Shown: positions 1-7,732, counted from the stretch's first letter. The stretch is DNA of 12,197 bases from an uncultured Neisseria sp. (GCA_937919795.1 CALFOA010000405.1:1-12197); one strand, 5' to 3'. The notes: generated by a model from the sequence alone, not told the origin. Numbers and translations: made by a program.

Positions 1-1065
1 GCGGATGGCTTCATGCGCTTCTTGGGCGTTTTTGGATTTGGTTTTGTATTGCTTGACAGCGGAAGGCAGGTAGTCTTTGCCGATTTTATTTTCAATATAA
101 TGGCGGATTTCGGTTAAGGCTTCGTCCGACAAGGTCACGCTGTCGGTACGCATATAGGTAATCAAACCGATGGCGCCTTGGCCGACATCGATACCTTCGT
201 AAAGCTGCTGGGCGGTGCGCATGGTGCGGTCGGTGGTCATGCCGAGTTTGCGCACGGCGTCTTGCTGCATAGTGGAAGTGGTAAACGGGGCGGACGGGTT
301 ACGGCTGCGCTTTTTCTTTTCGATGGCCGCAACGTGTGCGTCTTTACCGGTCAATCCGGCCAATACTTCGGCTTGGCTGGCTTCGTTGGGCAGCGAGAAT
401 TGTTCGAGCTTTTCTCCCTTCCATTGCACCAGCTTGGCGGTGAATTTACTGCGGCCTTTGTGGCTGTCGAGATGCAGCGTCCAGTATTCTTGTGCTTCAA
501 AGGCGCGGATTTCGTTTTCGCGCTCGCAAATCAGCCGCAGGGCGGGGCTTTGTACGCGGCCTGCACTCAAGCCGCGGCGGATTTTTTTCCACAGCAGCGG
601 TGAAAGATTGAAGCCGACCAAATAGTCGAGCGCACGGCGTGCCTGTTGGGCGTCCACTAAATCGATTTCGATTTGGCGCGGATTGGCAATGGCATCCAAT
701 ACGGCGTTTTTGGTGATTTCGTGGAACACCACGCGCTGCGGCTGCAGGTTTTTCAGGCCGCGTTTGGATTTGAGGATTTCTTGTAAGTGCCAGGAAATGG
801 CTTCGCCTTCTCTATCCGGGTCGGTTGCGAGATAGAGGTTTTCGGCTTCTTTGGCGGCGGCCACAATGGCATCAACGTGTTTGCTGTTGCGGGCAACCAG
901 TTGGTATTTCATGGCGAAGTTGTTGTCGGGATCCACCGCGCCGTTTTTCGGCACCAAATCGCGCACATGACCGTAGGAAGCGAGAATTTCAAAATCGCTG
1001 CCGAGATATTTTTTTAATGTCTTCGCTTTTGAAGGCGACTCGACGATCAGTAGGTTTTTAGCCAT
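1..1065 (-). CDS. topA: DNA topoisomerase I, N-terminal part (runs off left edge)
   Basis: Type IA topoisomerase that relaxes negatively supercoiled DNA through a transient 5'-phosphotyrosine link. The ATG at 1065-1063 gives MAKNLLIVESPSKAKT, the standard TopA start, and the frame stays open for 355 codons to the window edge. The Toprim metal-binding residues are visible: Glu9 in VESPSK and the DPDREGE motif with Asp82 and Asp84. Further on come the family motif SAGRVQSPALRLI (about residues 185-197) and the active-site motif TYMRTDS with catalytic Tyr304 (codon 156-154). The last visible residues, EAHEAIR, are the start of the conserved HEAIRPT box, so the hinge, the C-terminal part of the core and the zinc or C-terminal DNA-binding domains lie outside the window. 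A weak AAGAG precedes the start. The 107-base gap to smg and the hairpin there suggest topA has its own promoter, but I see no convincing one. Nothing looks broken. Confidence 0.97.
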   Translation of the reverse strand, partial: MAKNLLIVESPSKAKTLKKYLGSDFEILASYGHVRDLVPKNGAVDPDNNFAMKYQLVARNSKHVDAIVAAAKEAENLYLATDPDREGEAISWHLQEILKSKRGLKNLQPQRVVFHEITKNAVLDAIANPRQIEIDLVDAQQARRALDYLVGFNLSPLLWKKIRRGLSAGRVQSPALRLICERENEIRAFEAQEYWTLHLDSHKGRSKFTAKLVQWKGEKLEQFSLPNEASQAEVLAGLTGKDAHVAAIEKKKRSRNPSAPFTTSTMQQDAVRKLGMTTDRTMRTAQQLYEGIDVGQGAIGLITYMRTDSVTLSDEALTEIRHYIENKIGKDYLPSAVKQYKTKSKNAQEAHEAIR

Positions 1066-1140
1066 ATTCTTTTTCTCTTCATGGTATTTCCAAGCAACCC
1101 GTATTACTTGCTGTTACCGAATACTGTTATTTTTTTAAAA

Positions 1141-1152
1141 TGCCTGTCTGAA
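1141..1152 (+). repeat. DNA uptake sequence, exact 12-mer
   Basis: Exact TGCCTGTCTGAA in the smg-topA gap. In Neisseriaceae such sequences are bound by the minor pilin ComP and promote uptake of related DNA. This copy also forms one arm of the hairpin at 1142-1162. Confidence 0.9.
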
Positions 1153-1162
1153 AAAAACAGGC
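1142..1162 (-). terminator. Hairpin downstream of smg, probable terminator
   Basis: GCCTGT at 1142-1147 pairs with ACAGGC at 1157-1162 around a 9-base loop, starting 11 bases past the smg stop codon. Read on the minus strand the stem is followed by ATTTTA and then A-rich sequence, so the U-tract is short and the terminator is only moderately convincing. One arm lies inside a DUS; the other is a partial inverse copy. Confidence 0.5.
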
Positions 1163-1172
1163 TTTCCACTTT

Positions 1173-1628
1173 TTAATGCATCACCGCTTCGCCGTGCAAT
1201 GCCATCATCAGTTCATCACCAATCAATACTGGCAATTCTGAACGCTGTATCCACAACACCAGCAACGACAGCACTTTAGCTAAGTCCACGCTGATGTCTT
1301 CCGGCGGCATACACAGCAAGGCGTGCACCACCAGCTCGCGCTGCGACGGATTCAATGCTTTTTCACGAGACAGAAAATGCAACAAATCGATTACTTCTGT
1401 CGGCAGCACATCCGATTCGTCCGCAGTATATACACGAAAAGAATCGGCATACCGTTGTTCGCCGGTCATCTGCGGCTCTGCCGTTAACATTTCCAGCAGC
1501 ATCAGCGCGTGATTGATTTCTTCGCCGTCAAAACCTACCTCTTCCAACAAGGCACCCAAATCATTAGGCGGCGGGCAGGCATCGAAGTCCTGAAAATGTT
1601 CAATCAAAAAAGCAATCAAATCTGCCAT
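1173..1628 (-). CDS. smg: Smg family protein (DUF494)
   Basis: A 151-residue cytosolic acidic protein matching the Smg/DUF494 family, whose members are about 150-160 residues and usually sit just downstream of dprA (smf). Its biochemical role is not established. The start MADLIAFLIEHF, the acidic N-terminal half and the central VIDLLHFLSREK are typical of the family as I know it. No signal peptide or membrane segment is seen. The ATG at 1628-1626 is preceded by AAAGGA at good spacing. Only 12 bases separate it from the dprA stop, so the two are probably co-transcribed, with a hairpin closing the unit after smg. The assignment rests on both sequence character and position next to dprA. Confidence 0.9.
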   Translation of the reverse strand: MADLIAFLIEHFQDFDACPPPNDLGALLEEVGFDGEEINHALMLLEMLTAEPQMTGEQRYADSFRVYTADESDVLPTEVIDLLHFLSREKALNPSQRELVVHALLCMPPEDISVDLAKVLSLLVLWIQRSELPVLIGDELMMALHGEAVMH

Positions 1629-1640
1629 TGTTTTCCTTTC

Positions 1641-2825
1641 TTAAGCCCGGGGCGGTTTAATCCGTTGATAACGACCACCCGCCACCGCAGCCACTTCGCC
1701 AGCCATCTCATGTTCCAGCAATTCTTTATAAATATCCACCGTAGGCAGTTGTAACTGCTCGGCCAGCCAGTCTGGGTGCACCGGATCGTAGCCCATTGCG
1801 GTGAGCAATTTATTCTGTTGACTCCCTTCACTTTCAGACAGGCATTCAGCCGGAGCAGAGGGTTCCGGTAATACCGCTTGATCAATGTTGGTCAAAGAGG
1901 CTCTATATATAGAATATGATGACACAGTACTTTTTTGCAACAGTTGTGGACATTCCTGTAAGATATCTTCCAGACTTTCCACCAATTTTGCACCCTCTTT
2001 GATCAACCGATGGCAACCTTTAGCGTGCGGATTATCTATTGAACCGGGTATCGCCAGCACTTCTCTACCCATTTCCGCCGCCAAGCGCGCGGTAATCAAC
2101 GAACCCGATTCCAACGCAGCTTCCACCACCAACACCGCTTGGCTCAATGCAGCAATCAAGCGGTTACGCCGCGGAAAATTGCCGGCTAATGGGCGAGTAT
2201 CCAACGGAAATTCCGACAAAATCAAACCCTGTTCGGCCATTCGGTACGCCAGATTGCGATTAGCTGGCGGATAAATACGGTCTATTCCGGTTCCCCAAAA
2301 CGCCACCGTAGAGCCGCCTGCCATTAGCGCCCCTTCATGTGCTGCTGCATCAATACCGGCGGCCATCCCTGATACCACGCACACGCCCTGCTCCGACAAT
2401 GCTTGGGCAAAGTCGCGCGCTATCCGCAAAGCCTGCGGAGTGGCATGGCGGCTACCGACAATAGCTACCGCCTGTTTCTGCAACAAAGTGACATCACCGC
2501 GGGCAAACAGCATGGGCGGCGGGGTAATCCCTTCACTCAAGCGCTCAGGAAATTCATGTTCGCATAACAACAATAAGCGACAACCGTCTTGTTGCGACCA
2601 CTTAATGGCTGCATCTGCCGCCTGAGCCGCCCGCGTATCTGCCCCTTCCCACGTTGCGGCAGCCTGTTTACCGTAGCGCCCGAGCAACTGACGAATCTCC
2701 CCTGCCGGCGCTGACCACACCGCTGCCGCTGAACCGTAATGTGATAACAAAGTTAAAAAAGACTCAGCTCCCACATAAGGCGTTAGCGCCAGTTTAACCC
2801 ATGCATAATATTCCCGCTGATCCAT
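1641..2825 (-). CDS. dprA: DNA processing protein DprA
   Basis: DprA binds incoming single-stranded DNA in the cytoplasm during natural transformation, protects it and loads RecA. At 394 residues it has the full neisserial-type layout: an N-terminal SAM-like helical region (about 1-80), the Rossmann-like DprA core (about 85-295) and a C-terminal winged-helix (DML1-like) domain (about 337-391), joined by a variable linker rich in Ser and Glu (about 295-336). Core motifs are GSR at 124-126, SGMAAGIDAAAH at 152-163, FPRRNRLIAALS at 217-228 and SGSLITAR at 240-247. The ATG at 2825-2823 has AGGGG eight bases upstream, which fixes the start. smg follows at 12 bases. A hairpin at 2931-2961 lies between tsaP and dprA, so dprA probably has its own promoter or lives on readthrough. 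A reverse-oriented DUS (1833-1844) falls in the linker region, where sequence constraint is low. Confidence 0.97.
   Translation of the reverse strand: MDQREYYAWVKLALTPYVGAESFLTLLSHYGSAAAVWSAPAGEIRQLLGRYGKQAAATWEGADTRAAQAADAAIKWSQQDGCRLLLLCEHEFPERLSEGITPPPMLFARGDVTLLQKQAVAIVGSRHATPQALRIARDFAQALSEQGVCVVSGMAAGIDAAAHEGALMAGGSTVAFWGTGIDRIYPPANRNLAYRMAEQGLILSEFPLDTRPLAGNFPRRNRLIAALSQAVLVVEAALESGSLITARLAAEMGREVLAIPGSIDNPHAKGCHRLIKEGAKLVESLEDILQECPQLLQKSTVSSYSIYRASLTNIDQAVLPEPSAPAECLSESEGSQQNKLLTAMGYDPVHPDWLAEQLQLPTVDIYKELLEHEMAGEVAAVAGGRYQRIKPPRA
1833..1844 (-). repeat. DNA uptake sequence, exact 12-mer, inside dprA
   Basis: The plus strand reads TTCAGACAGGCA, the reverse complement of TGCCTGTCTGAA, so the DUS lies on the coding strand of dprA. 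It encodes part of the variable linker between the Rossmann core and the winged-helix domain. Confidence 0.88.
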
Positions 2826-2930
2826 TTTTCTTACCCCTATTTACTAATAACATCAAAAATTATTAACATAATTATCAATATTCTAAGCAAACTTGAGTAA
2901 CGATGCAAATCAGACTAAAGCCTTCCAATA

Positions 2931-2961
2931 AAAAAGCACGTTTGTCAGAAACGTGCTTTTT
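2931..2961 (-). terminator. Rho-independent terminator of tsaP
   Basis: A perfect 13-bp stem, AAAAAGCACGTTT (2931-2943) pairing with its inverse at 2949-2961 around the loop GTCAG. It starts 17 bases past the tsaP stop. Read on the minus strand the stem ends in a run of six U. The structure is symmetrical, but only tsaP transcription reaches it in the expected direction. Confidence 0.88.
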
Positions 2962-2978
2962 ACAACATCCCAGAGGGG

Positions 2979-4259
2979 TTACAGTTTAGGGCGGATATTG
3001 CTCATGATATTGTATTCATTGTGTTCCGTGTCATGCACATCTTGCGGTGCATTATTCACGTGAACCGTATCATTGGCCATATTATCCAAATCCTGACCAG
3101 GCTCGGATGCCACATCCCCAACATTAATGTTGGTGCGGCTTTCTAAAATGATAGCCGAAGCCAGATTTTCACTGGTACGGTATACCATCGCCAAACCAGC
3201 TTCTTCCGCTGGAATAGACACATATTTCGCCACACTACGATTACGTTGATTGCCGTCTTCTACATCCACCTTCATTTGACGGCTACGTTTATACAGGCTC
3301 AATACCGTACCCTTATCCAAACCGTCTGCCTCACCTTTATTTAGGGTAATGGTTTGGAATTGACCGGATTCACTAATACCATCGAAAATCGAAACCACTT
3401 TGGCGTCAATATGACGACTCGGCGCATGCGGCATAATGTTGAAATTTTTGATATTTTCATCAATTTTCAACAGGTAATCACCTTCGCGGATTTCAGAAAC
3501 CGCTTCTTCAATCATCATAGGCTGTGCGGTTTGAGTCGGCACTTTCAGCAAAGGATGCAGGCGGGTGTAGTACTCACCCTCTTTCAGATATTGAGCATCT
3601 TTGTCGCTACGAGCATCCAGCGCGCTGTTAGTGTAAGGCACGGTACTGGCAATACCGCTGATCACCACTTCCTGGCCCAAGAATTTTTTGGTATCAGGAT
3701 CGGTGATGTCTTTCACTGCACGATAGATCAGATACTGACCCGGCTCGGTTACACCGTAAGAATAAACACGGTCTCCGCGAGAATACATTAAACGATTATC
3801 CGGGCCTTTAATCAACTTCGGTGCATCTTGAGTTTGCAGCTGCGGAATCACTTGCGGATGCTGCATAAACATACGATAGAAATTGACATTGATGGTCTGG
3901 ATGCCGTAACCGGAAGACACTTCACGCACGCGTGGTGACAACTTCACCAACGGGATATCGTTGTTAGATGCACCTTGTTCAAAACCTAAGCGCGGTTGGC
4001 CGTTAACGTAGCGTAAAACCAACACCTGCCCCGGATAAATGGCATGAGGATTGCGGATTTGACCGCGATTGGCACCCCACAGGCGGTTCCACTGCCAAGG
4101 GCTATAAAGAAATTTACCCGAAATACTCCATAAAGTATCGCCCGGTTTTACTTCGTAACGCGCCGGCGCATCCGGGCGTACTTTCAATCCGGCCGCCATG
4201 GTTTGGGCGGAAAATGCTAAGCCTGCGGCGCAAAGCAAGGTTATAATACGTTTTCGCAT
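2979..4259 (-). CDS. tsaP: LysM peptidoglycan-binding protein, probable pilus secretin-associated TsaP
   Basis: A 426-residue exported protein. Residues 1-23 form a signal peptide (MRKR, hydrophobic core, cleavage near TMAA). A single LysM domain spans about 34-83, from YEVKPGDTLWSIS to IYPGQVLVL. The C-terminal region at about 283-384 resembles the FlgT C-terminal fold, with GQFQTITLNKGEADGLDKG and the closing INVGD. LysM plus FlgT-C is the layout of TsaP, reported in Neisseria gonorrhoeae and Myxococcus to bind peptidoglycan and support the type IV pilus secretin PilQ so that pili reach the surface. The gene is also found next to dprA and def in other beta- and gamma-proteobacteria. The ATG at 4259-4257 has a strong AAGGGGAG at 4271-4264. 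It is divergent from def across 160 bases and closed by its own terminator. The alternative is a generic LysM cell-wall protein; the residues past 385 form a polar Asn/Asp-rich tail I cannot assign. Confidence 0.88.
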   Translation of the reverse strand: MRKRIITLLCAAGLAFSAQTMAAGLKVRPDAPARYEVKPGDTLWSISGKFLYSPWQWNRLWGANRGQIRNPHAIYPGQVLVLRYVNGQPRLGFEQGASNNDIPLVKLSPRVREVSSGYGIQTINVNFYRMFMQHPQVIPQLQTQDAPKLIKGPDNRLMYSRGDRVYSYGVTEPGQYLIYRAVKDITDPDTKKFLGQEVVISGIASTVPYTNSALDARSDKDAQYLKEGEYYTRLHPLLKVPTQTAQPMMIEEAVSEIREGDYLLKIDENIKNFNIMPHAPSRHIDAKVVSIFDGISESGQFQTITLNKGEADGLDKGTVLSLYKRSRQMKVDVEDGNQRNRSVAKYVSIPAEEAGLAMVYRTSENLASAIILESRTNINVGDVASEPGQDLDNMANDTVHVNNAPQDVHDTEHNEYNIMSNIRPKL

Positions 4260-4290
4260 GACACTCCCCTTGAAATATAGTCAAATTGTC

Positions 4291-4296
4291 ATCATA
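4291..4296 (-). promoter_or_regulatory. Possible -10 box of tsaP
   Basis: On the minus strand TATGAT lies about 32 bases upstream of the tsaP ATG, which would give a leader of about 25 bases carrying the strong ribosome binding site. No good -35 box is found 16-18 bases further upstream, so the call is weak. Confidence 0.3.
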
Positions 4297-4316
4297 AAAT
4301 TTTGAGTAAAAACGAA

Positions 4317-4328
4317 CCGATTCATCGG
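4317..4328. other. Inverted repeat in the tsaP-def divergent region
   Basis: CCGAT and ATCGG flank a 2-base centre (CCGATTCATCGG). Its place between two divergent genes would suit an operator, but it is short and could be chance. Confidence 0.25.
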
Positions 4329-4419
4329 CCCCCTGTAAATGCTAACGCGATATTTTACATGGTTTCCCGATGAGTTCCTAGCGTTTCACACAGACACCTC
4401 ATTATATCGAGAAAAGAAT

Positions 4420-4923
4420 ATGGCTTTACTGAATATCTTAAAATATCCCGACGAACGATTGCATACTGTTGCTAAACCGGTCGGCGAAATCGACGAACGT
4501 ATCCGCACGCTGGTGACCGATATGACTGAAACCATGTACGAAGCACGCGGCATCGGCTTGGCGGCTACTCAAGTCAATGTACACGAGCGTGTGGTGGTGA
4601 TGGATTTATCGGAAGAGCGCAACGAATTGCGTGTATTCATCAACCCGACCATTACCGTTAAAGAAGGCGAAACCACTTACGAAGAAGGCTGCCTTTCGGT
4701 ACCCGGCATTTACGACACCGTTACCCGCGCCGAGCGGATTACCGTTGAAGCGCTCGATATCGACGGCAAGCCGTTTAAGCTGGAAGCAGACGGCCTGTTG
4801 GCGATTTGTGTGCAACATGAATTGGATCACTTAAACGGCAAAGTGTTTGTCGAACACCTCTCGGCACTCAAACAAAACCGTATCAAAACCAAGCTGAAAA
4901 AACGCAGCCGCTTGGAAATGTAA
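4420..4923 (+). CDS. def: Peptide deformylase
   Basis: Iron-dependent hydrolase that removes the formyl group from the N-terminal methionine of new proteins at the ribosome. The 167-residue protein has all three family motifs: GIGLAATQ at 44-51, EGCLS at 89-93 and HELDH at 133-137. The metal ligands are therefore Cys91, His133 and His137, with catalytic Glu134. The same frame is open 27 codons further upstream (ATG at 4339), but the family start is [11 protein letters not shown], so I place the start at 4420, with the purine stretch GAGAAAAG just before it. The C-terminus ends in a Lys/Arg-rich tail, as in other full-length deformylases of this type. It is the first gene of the plus-strand series and sits 37 bases before fmt, the enzyme that makes its substrate's formyl mark. 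A DUS-like element starts on its stop codon. Confidence 0.97.
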   Translation: MALLNILKYPDERLHTVAKPVGEIDERIRTLVTDMTETMYEARGIGLAATQVNVHERVVVMDLSEERNELRVFINPTITVKEGETTYEEGCLSVPGIYDTVTRAERITVEALDIDGKPFKLEADGLLAICVQHELDHLNGKVFVEHLSALKQNRIKTKLKKRSRLEM

Positions 4924-4934
4924 GCCTGTCTGAA
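4923..4934 (+). repeat. DNA uptake sequence, 11 of 12
   Basis: AGCCTGTCTGAA begins at the last base of the def stop codon and lies in the def-fmt gap. Only the first base differs from the exact 12-mer. Confidence 0.7.
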
Positions 4935-4960
4935 AACCCTTTAGATTGATTGATTTCCCT

Positions 4961-5887
4961 ATGAAAGTAATGTTCGCAGGCACACCTGATTTTGCCGCCG
5001 CCGCCCTCAAAGCCATCGCCGAAGCAGGCTTCGAAATTCCGCTGGTGCTCACCCAGCCCGACCGCCCGAAAGGCCGCGGTATGCAGCTGCAAGCCAGCCC
5101 GGTGAAGCAGGTAGCGGAAAGCTTGGGCTTACCCGTCGCCCAGCCCGCCAGCCTGCGCAACAATGATGAAGCCTTGGCTTTATTAAAAGCGCAGGATGCC
5201 GATGTGATGGTGGTGGCCGCTTACGGCCTGATTTTGCCGCAAGCGGTGTTAGATACGCCGCGTTATGGCTGTCTGAACATCCACGGCTCGTTGTTGCCGC
5301 GCTGGCGCGGTGCCGCACCGATTCAACGCGCAATTGAAGCGGGCGATGCGGAAACCGGTATTTGCATCATGCAGATGGATGCCGGCTTGGATACCGGAGC
5401 GGTGGTCAGCGAGCACCGTTACCCCATCAAACCTAATGAAACTTCCGCTTCAGCTTATGCCGTTTTAACCGAATTAGGCGCGCGCGCTATTGTTGCTGAT
5501 TTGCAACAACTAGCAAAAAACCGCAGCCTTTCTGCCACACCTCAAGCAGCAGACGGGGTAACTTATGCTCAAAAATTAAGCAAAGAAGAAGCCAAAATCA
5601 ATTGGCAGGAACCTGCCGAAGTGATCGAACGCAAAATTCGCGCCTTTAATCCGGCTCCAGCTGCCTGGACACTGTGGCAAGATGCTCCGTTGAAAATCTG
5701 GCGGGCGGAAGTTATCGAACAAAGCGGCCGCCCGGGCGAAGTGCTTTCATTCTGCGCCGACGGCTTAGTAGTGGCCTGCGGCGATAAAGCTTTGCGGATT
5801 ACCGAATTACAACCGGCCGGCAGCAAGCGGATGGAGATTGCCGCTTTTGCCGCCAGCCGCCACATCGAAACAGGCAGTCTATTATGA
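4961..5887 (+). CDS. fmt: Methionyl-tRNA formyltransferase
   Basis: Transfers a formyl group from 10-formyltetrahydrofolate to Met-tRNA(fMet) for translation initiation. The 308-residue protein begins MKVMFAGTPDF, close to the meningococcal Fmt start as I recall it. The N-terminal formyltransferase domain (about 1-185) carries the folate-binding SLLPRWRGAAPI at 110-121 and the catalytic set Asn106, His108 and Asp144. The C-terminal tRNA-binding domain (about 200-308) includes TYAQKLSKEEAKI. A TTG five codons upstream (4946) also keeps the frame open, but conserved sequence begins at the ATG at 4961. No clear ribosome binding site precedes either start. Its stop overlaps the rsmB start by four bases (ATGA). 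Confidence 0.97.
   Translation: MKVMFAGTPDFAAAALKAIAEAGFEIPLVLTQPDRPKGRGMQLQASPVKQVAESLGLPVAQPASLRNNDEALALLKAQDADVMVVAAYGLILPQAVLDTPRYGCLNIHGSLLPRWRGAAPIQRAIEAGDAETGICIMQMDAGLDTGAVVSEHRYPIKPNETSASAYAVLTELGARAIVADLQQLAKNRSLSATPQAADGVTYAQKLSKEEAKINWQEPAEVIERKIRAFNPAPAAWTLWQDAPLKIWRAEVIEQSGRPGEVLSFCADGLVVACGDKALRITELQPAGSKRMEIAAFAASRHIETGSLL
5266..5277 (+). repeat. DUS-like 12-mer, 11 of 12, inside fmt
   Basis: TGGCTGTCTGAA differs from the exact DUS only at position 3. It encodes part of the conserved stretch just before NIHGS. A mismatch in the core may make it a weak or non-functional uptake site. Confidence 0.4.
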
Positions 5888-7170
5888 GTTTGGCACAAGT
5901 ACAGTCGCTAGCGGCGACCACGGTCGAAGAAGTCGCAGCAGGCAAGAATCTACAAGAAGTGTTGGCCGCTTTGCGCGCCGCCCACCCTGAGCTAAGCCTG
6001 TCTGAAAAAGGCGCGTTGCAGGATATTGCTTACGGCTGCCAGCGTTATGCAGGCAGTTTGCGCTTTATGCTGTCGCAAATGTTGAACAAACCCATTGATA
6101 ACCGCCGCCTAGAAAGCTTGCTGTTGGTAGCACTGTATCAATTAAACCACACTCGCAACGCGCCTCACGCGGTAGTGAACGAAGCGGTGGAAAATATGGC
6201 CCGTATTGGCAAAGGGCAGTACCGCTCGTTTGCCAACGCCATTTTGCGCCGCTTTTTGCGCGAAAAAGAACGGCTAAACGGTTTATGCAAAAGCGATGAC
6301 ACGGCAAAATACAATTATCCGCAGTGGTGGCAGGCCTATCTGAAAAACCATTACCCCAAACATTGGCACAATATTCTGGCCGCCACGATGCAGCAACCGC
6401 CGATGACTTTACGAGTGAACCGCCGCCACGGCAACGCCGAGGCCTATCTGAAAGAATTGGAACAGGCTGGTTTTGCGGGCAAGGCTTTAGATGACTACGC
6501 GGTGCGGTTGAATGAAGCGACGGCAGTCAGCGCGCTGCCCGGCTTTGCCGAAGGCCGCGTATCGGTACAAGACTGGGGCGCACAACAAGCAGGCTACCTG
6601 TTGCAACCGCAAAACGGTGAACGTATTTTAGATGCCTGCGCCGCCCCTGGCGGCAAAACCGGCCACCTATTAGAACTGGCCGATTGCGAGATCACTGCGC
6701 TCGATATCGCACCCGAGCGTTTAGAGCGGGTACGCAGCAATTTACAGCGTTTGGGCTTTTTAAGCGGCAACAATTCTTTTCAGACAGGCATTCCGCAATT
6801 AAAGAGCGCCGATGCCGCCGATTTGAGCACTTGGTATGACGGCAAACCGTTTGATGCCATTTTGGCCGATGTACCCTGCACCGCCTCAGGCGTGGTCAAA
6901 CGCAATCCCGACATCAAATGGCTGCGCCGCCCCGGCGATGCGCTGAAAACCGCACGCCAGCAAGAAGTATTATTGGATAACTTATGGAGCGTATTGCGCC
7001 CCGGCGGGCGTATGCTGCTGGCCACCTGCTCTTTATTTGAAGAAGAAAACCAGCAGCAGCTTTCCCGTTTTTTAAACCGGCATGCCGATGCGCAATGCAG
7101 CGAATCACATGTCTTAATCCCCAACGGCAACCAAGATGGTTTTTATTACGCGCTTATTCGCAAACAGTAA
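5884..7170 (+). CDS. rsmB: 16S rRNA (cytosine-967 C5) methyltransferase RsmB
   Basis: SAM-dependent enzyme that methylates C967 of 16S rRNA in the small ribosomal subunit. At 428 residues it has the usual size and layout: a NusB-like RNA-binding domain (about 1-140) and a Rossmann methyltransferase domain (about 240-428). Motif I is LDACAAPGGKTGHL at 249-262 and motif IV is ADVPCTASG at 328-336. The two cysteines of the m5C mechanism are Cys332 in PCT and Cys382 in TCS (the nucleophile). The C-terminus QDGFYYALIRKQ is typical. The ATG overlaps the fmt stop by four bases and has no evident ribosome binding site, so translation is probably coupled. A DUS in reverse orientation (6779-6790) encodes FQTGIP in a loop between strands of the catalytic domain, and an 11/12 copy (5995-6006) lies in the NusB-like part. 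Confidence 0.97.
   Translation: MSLAQVQSLAATTVEEVAAGKNLQEVLAALRAAHPELSLSEKGALQDIAYGCQRYAGSLRFMLSQMLNKPIDNRRLESLLLVALYQLNHTRNAPHAVVNEAVENMARIGKGQYRSFANAILRRFLREKERLNGLCKSDDTAKYNYPQWWQAYLKNHYPKHWHNILAATMQQPPMTLRVNRRHGNAEAYLKELEQAGFAGKALDDYAVRLNEATAVSALPGFAEGRVSVQDWGAQQAGYLLQPQNGERILDACAAPGGKTGHLLELADCEITALDIAPERLERVRSNLQRLGFLSGNNSFQTGIPQLKSADAADLSTWYDGKPFDAILADVPCTASGVVKRNPDIKWLRRPGDALKTARQQEVLLDNLWSVLRPGGRMLLATCSLFEEENQQQLSRFLNRHADAQCSESHVLIPNGNQDGFYYALIRKQ
5995..6006 (+). repeat. DNA uptake sequence, 11 of 12, inside rsmB
   Basis: AGCCTGTCTGAA encodes Ser-Leu-Ser-Glu in frame near residue 40 of RsmB. The only difference from the exact DUS is the first base. Confidence 0.65.
6779..6790 (-). 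repeat. DNA uptake sequence, exact 12-mer, inside rsmB
   Basis: The plus strand reads TTCAGACAGGCA, so the DUS lies on the non-coding strand of rsmB. It encodes the stretch around FQTGIP (residues 299-304), a non-conserved part of the methyltransferase domain. Confidence 0.88.
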
Positions 7171-7732
7171 ATGGCTTTTACTGTTGCTGCCAATTCTGCT
7201 TGCGCCCGCTTTCGCGCAGGCGGAAGGCATACGCGCGGTTCGCTCCGAAGCCAGGCTCACCGATAGCGGCCAGCTAGCCATCAGCAGCCGTTTCCAAACC
7301 GATTTACCCGACCAGCTCAAGCAGGCGCTCGCACAAGGTGTGCCGCTGCATTTCACTTTGAGTTACCAATTATCCTCCCCTACTCTCGCCGCCTACCGCT
7401 TTAAGCTCGGCCAGATTGTTGGCAGCGACAACACGGTGAACTACCGACTGTCCTACCACCCGCTCACCAACCGTTACCGCATCAGCGTGGGCACTTTTTC
7501 CACCGAATACAACAGCCTGAATACCGCCCTGCGCGGCATAGGCGCTATTTCCAATTGGCAGGTATTGAGCGAGGGCGCACTGAAAGGCGAATCGCCCAGC
7601 AACGTAAAAGCCGAAACCCGGCTGATGCTGAGTACCGGCCAACTGCCTCGCCCGTTCCAGATTAACGCGCTCACCTCGCAAAGCTGGCGACTGGATTCCG
7701 GTTGGCAGTCACTGAATATCAGTAAGGAATAA
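7136..7732 (+). CDS. Secreted DUF4390 protein
   Basis: A 198-residue protein. Residues 1-29 form a clear signal peptide (Arg and Lys in the N-region, the hydrophobic run WLLLLLPILLAPAFA, cleavage after AQA), so the mature part acts in the periplasm or at the envelope. The rest fits the DUF4390 family: predicted beta-rich, with VPLHFTLSYQL, YRLSYHPLTNRYRI and a closing WRLDSGWQSL. No catalytic motif is seen and the molecular role is unknown. Its place between rsmB and ntrY, four bases before the ntrY start, recurs in beta-proteobacteria as I recall. The ATG overlaps the end of rsmB by 35 bases and has no strong ribosome binding site, but there is no later in-frame ATG before the signal peptide core, so this start is the best available. 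Coupling to rsmB translation is likely. Confidence 0.87.
   Translation: MVFITRLFANSKWLLLLLPILLAPAFAQAEGIRAVRSEARLTDSGQLAISSRFQTDLPDQLKQALAQGVPLHFTLSYQLSSPTLAAYRFKLGQIVGSDNTVNYRLSYHPLTNRYRISVGTFSTEYNSLNTALRGIGAISNWQVLSEGALKGESPSNVKAETRLMLSTGQLPRPFQINALTSQSWRLDSGWQSLNISKE

Noticed and set aside
178..1061. Several plus-strand frames at the left edge
   Set aside because: All are antisense to topA, whose minus-strand frame has clear Toprim and active-site motifs.
3354..3791. Open frame of 145 codons on the plus strand, antisense to tsaP
   Set aside because: Lies wholly within tsaP and has no family resemblance; explained by the tsaP codons.
4339..4419. Longer def start at 4339
   Set aside because: The extra 27 residues are not part of any deformylase I know, and the conserved start [11 protein letters not shown] is at 4420.
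4946..4960. TTG start five codons upstream for fmt
   Set aside because: Fmt homologues begin at the MKV-FAGTPDF segment, which has its own ATG at 4961.
6331..6451. Two GGCCTATCTGAA sites in rsmB as DUS copies
   Set aside because: Each has two differences from the DUS, one in the core, and each encodes an ordinary Ala-Tyr-Leu-Lys stretch.
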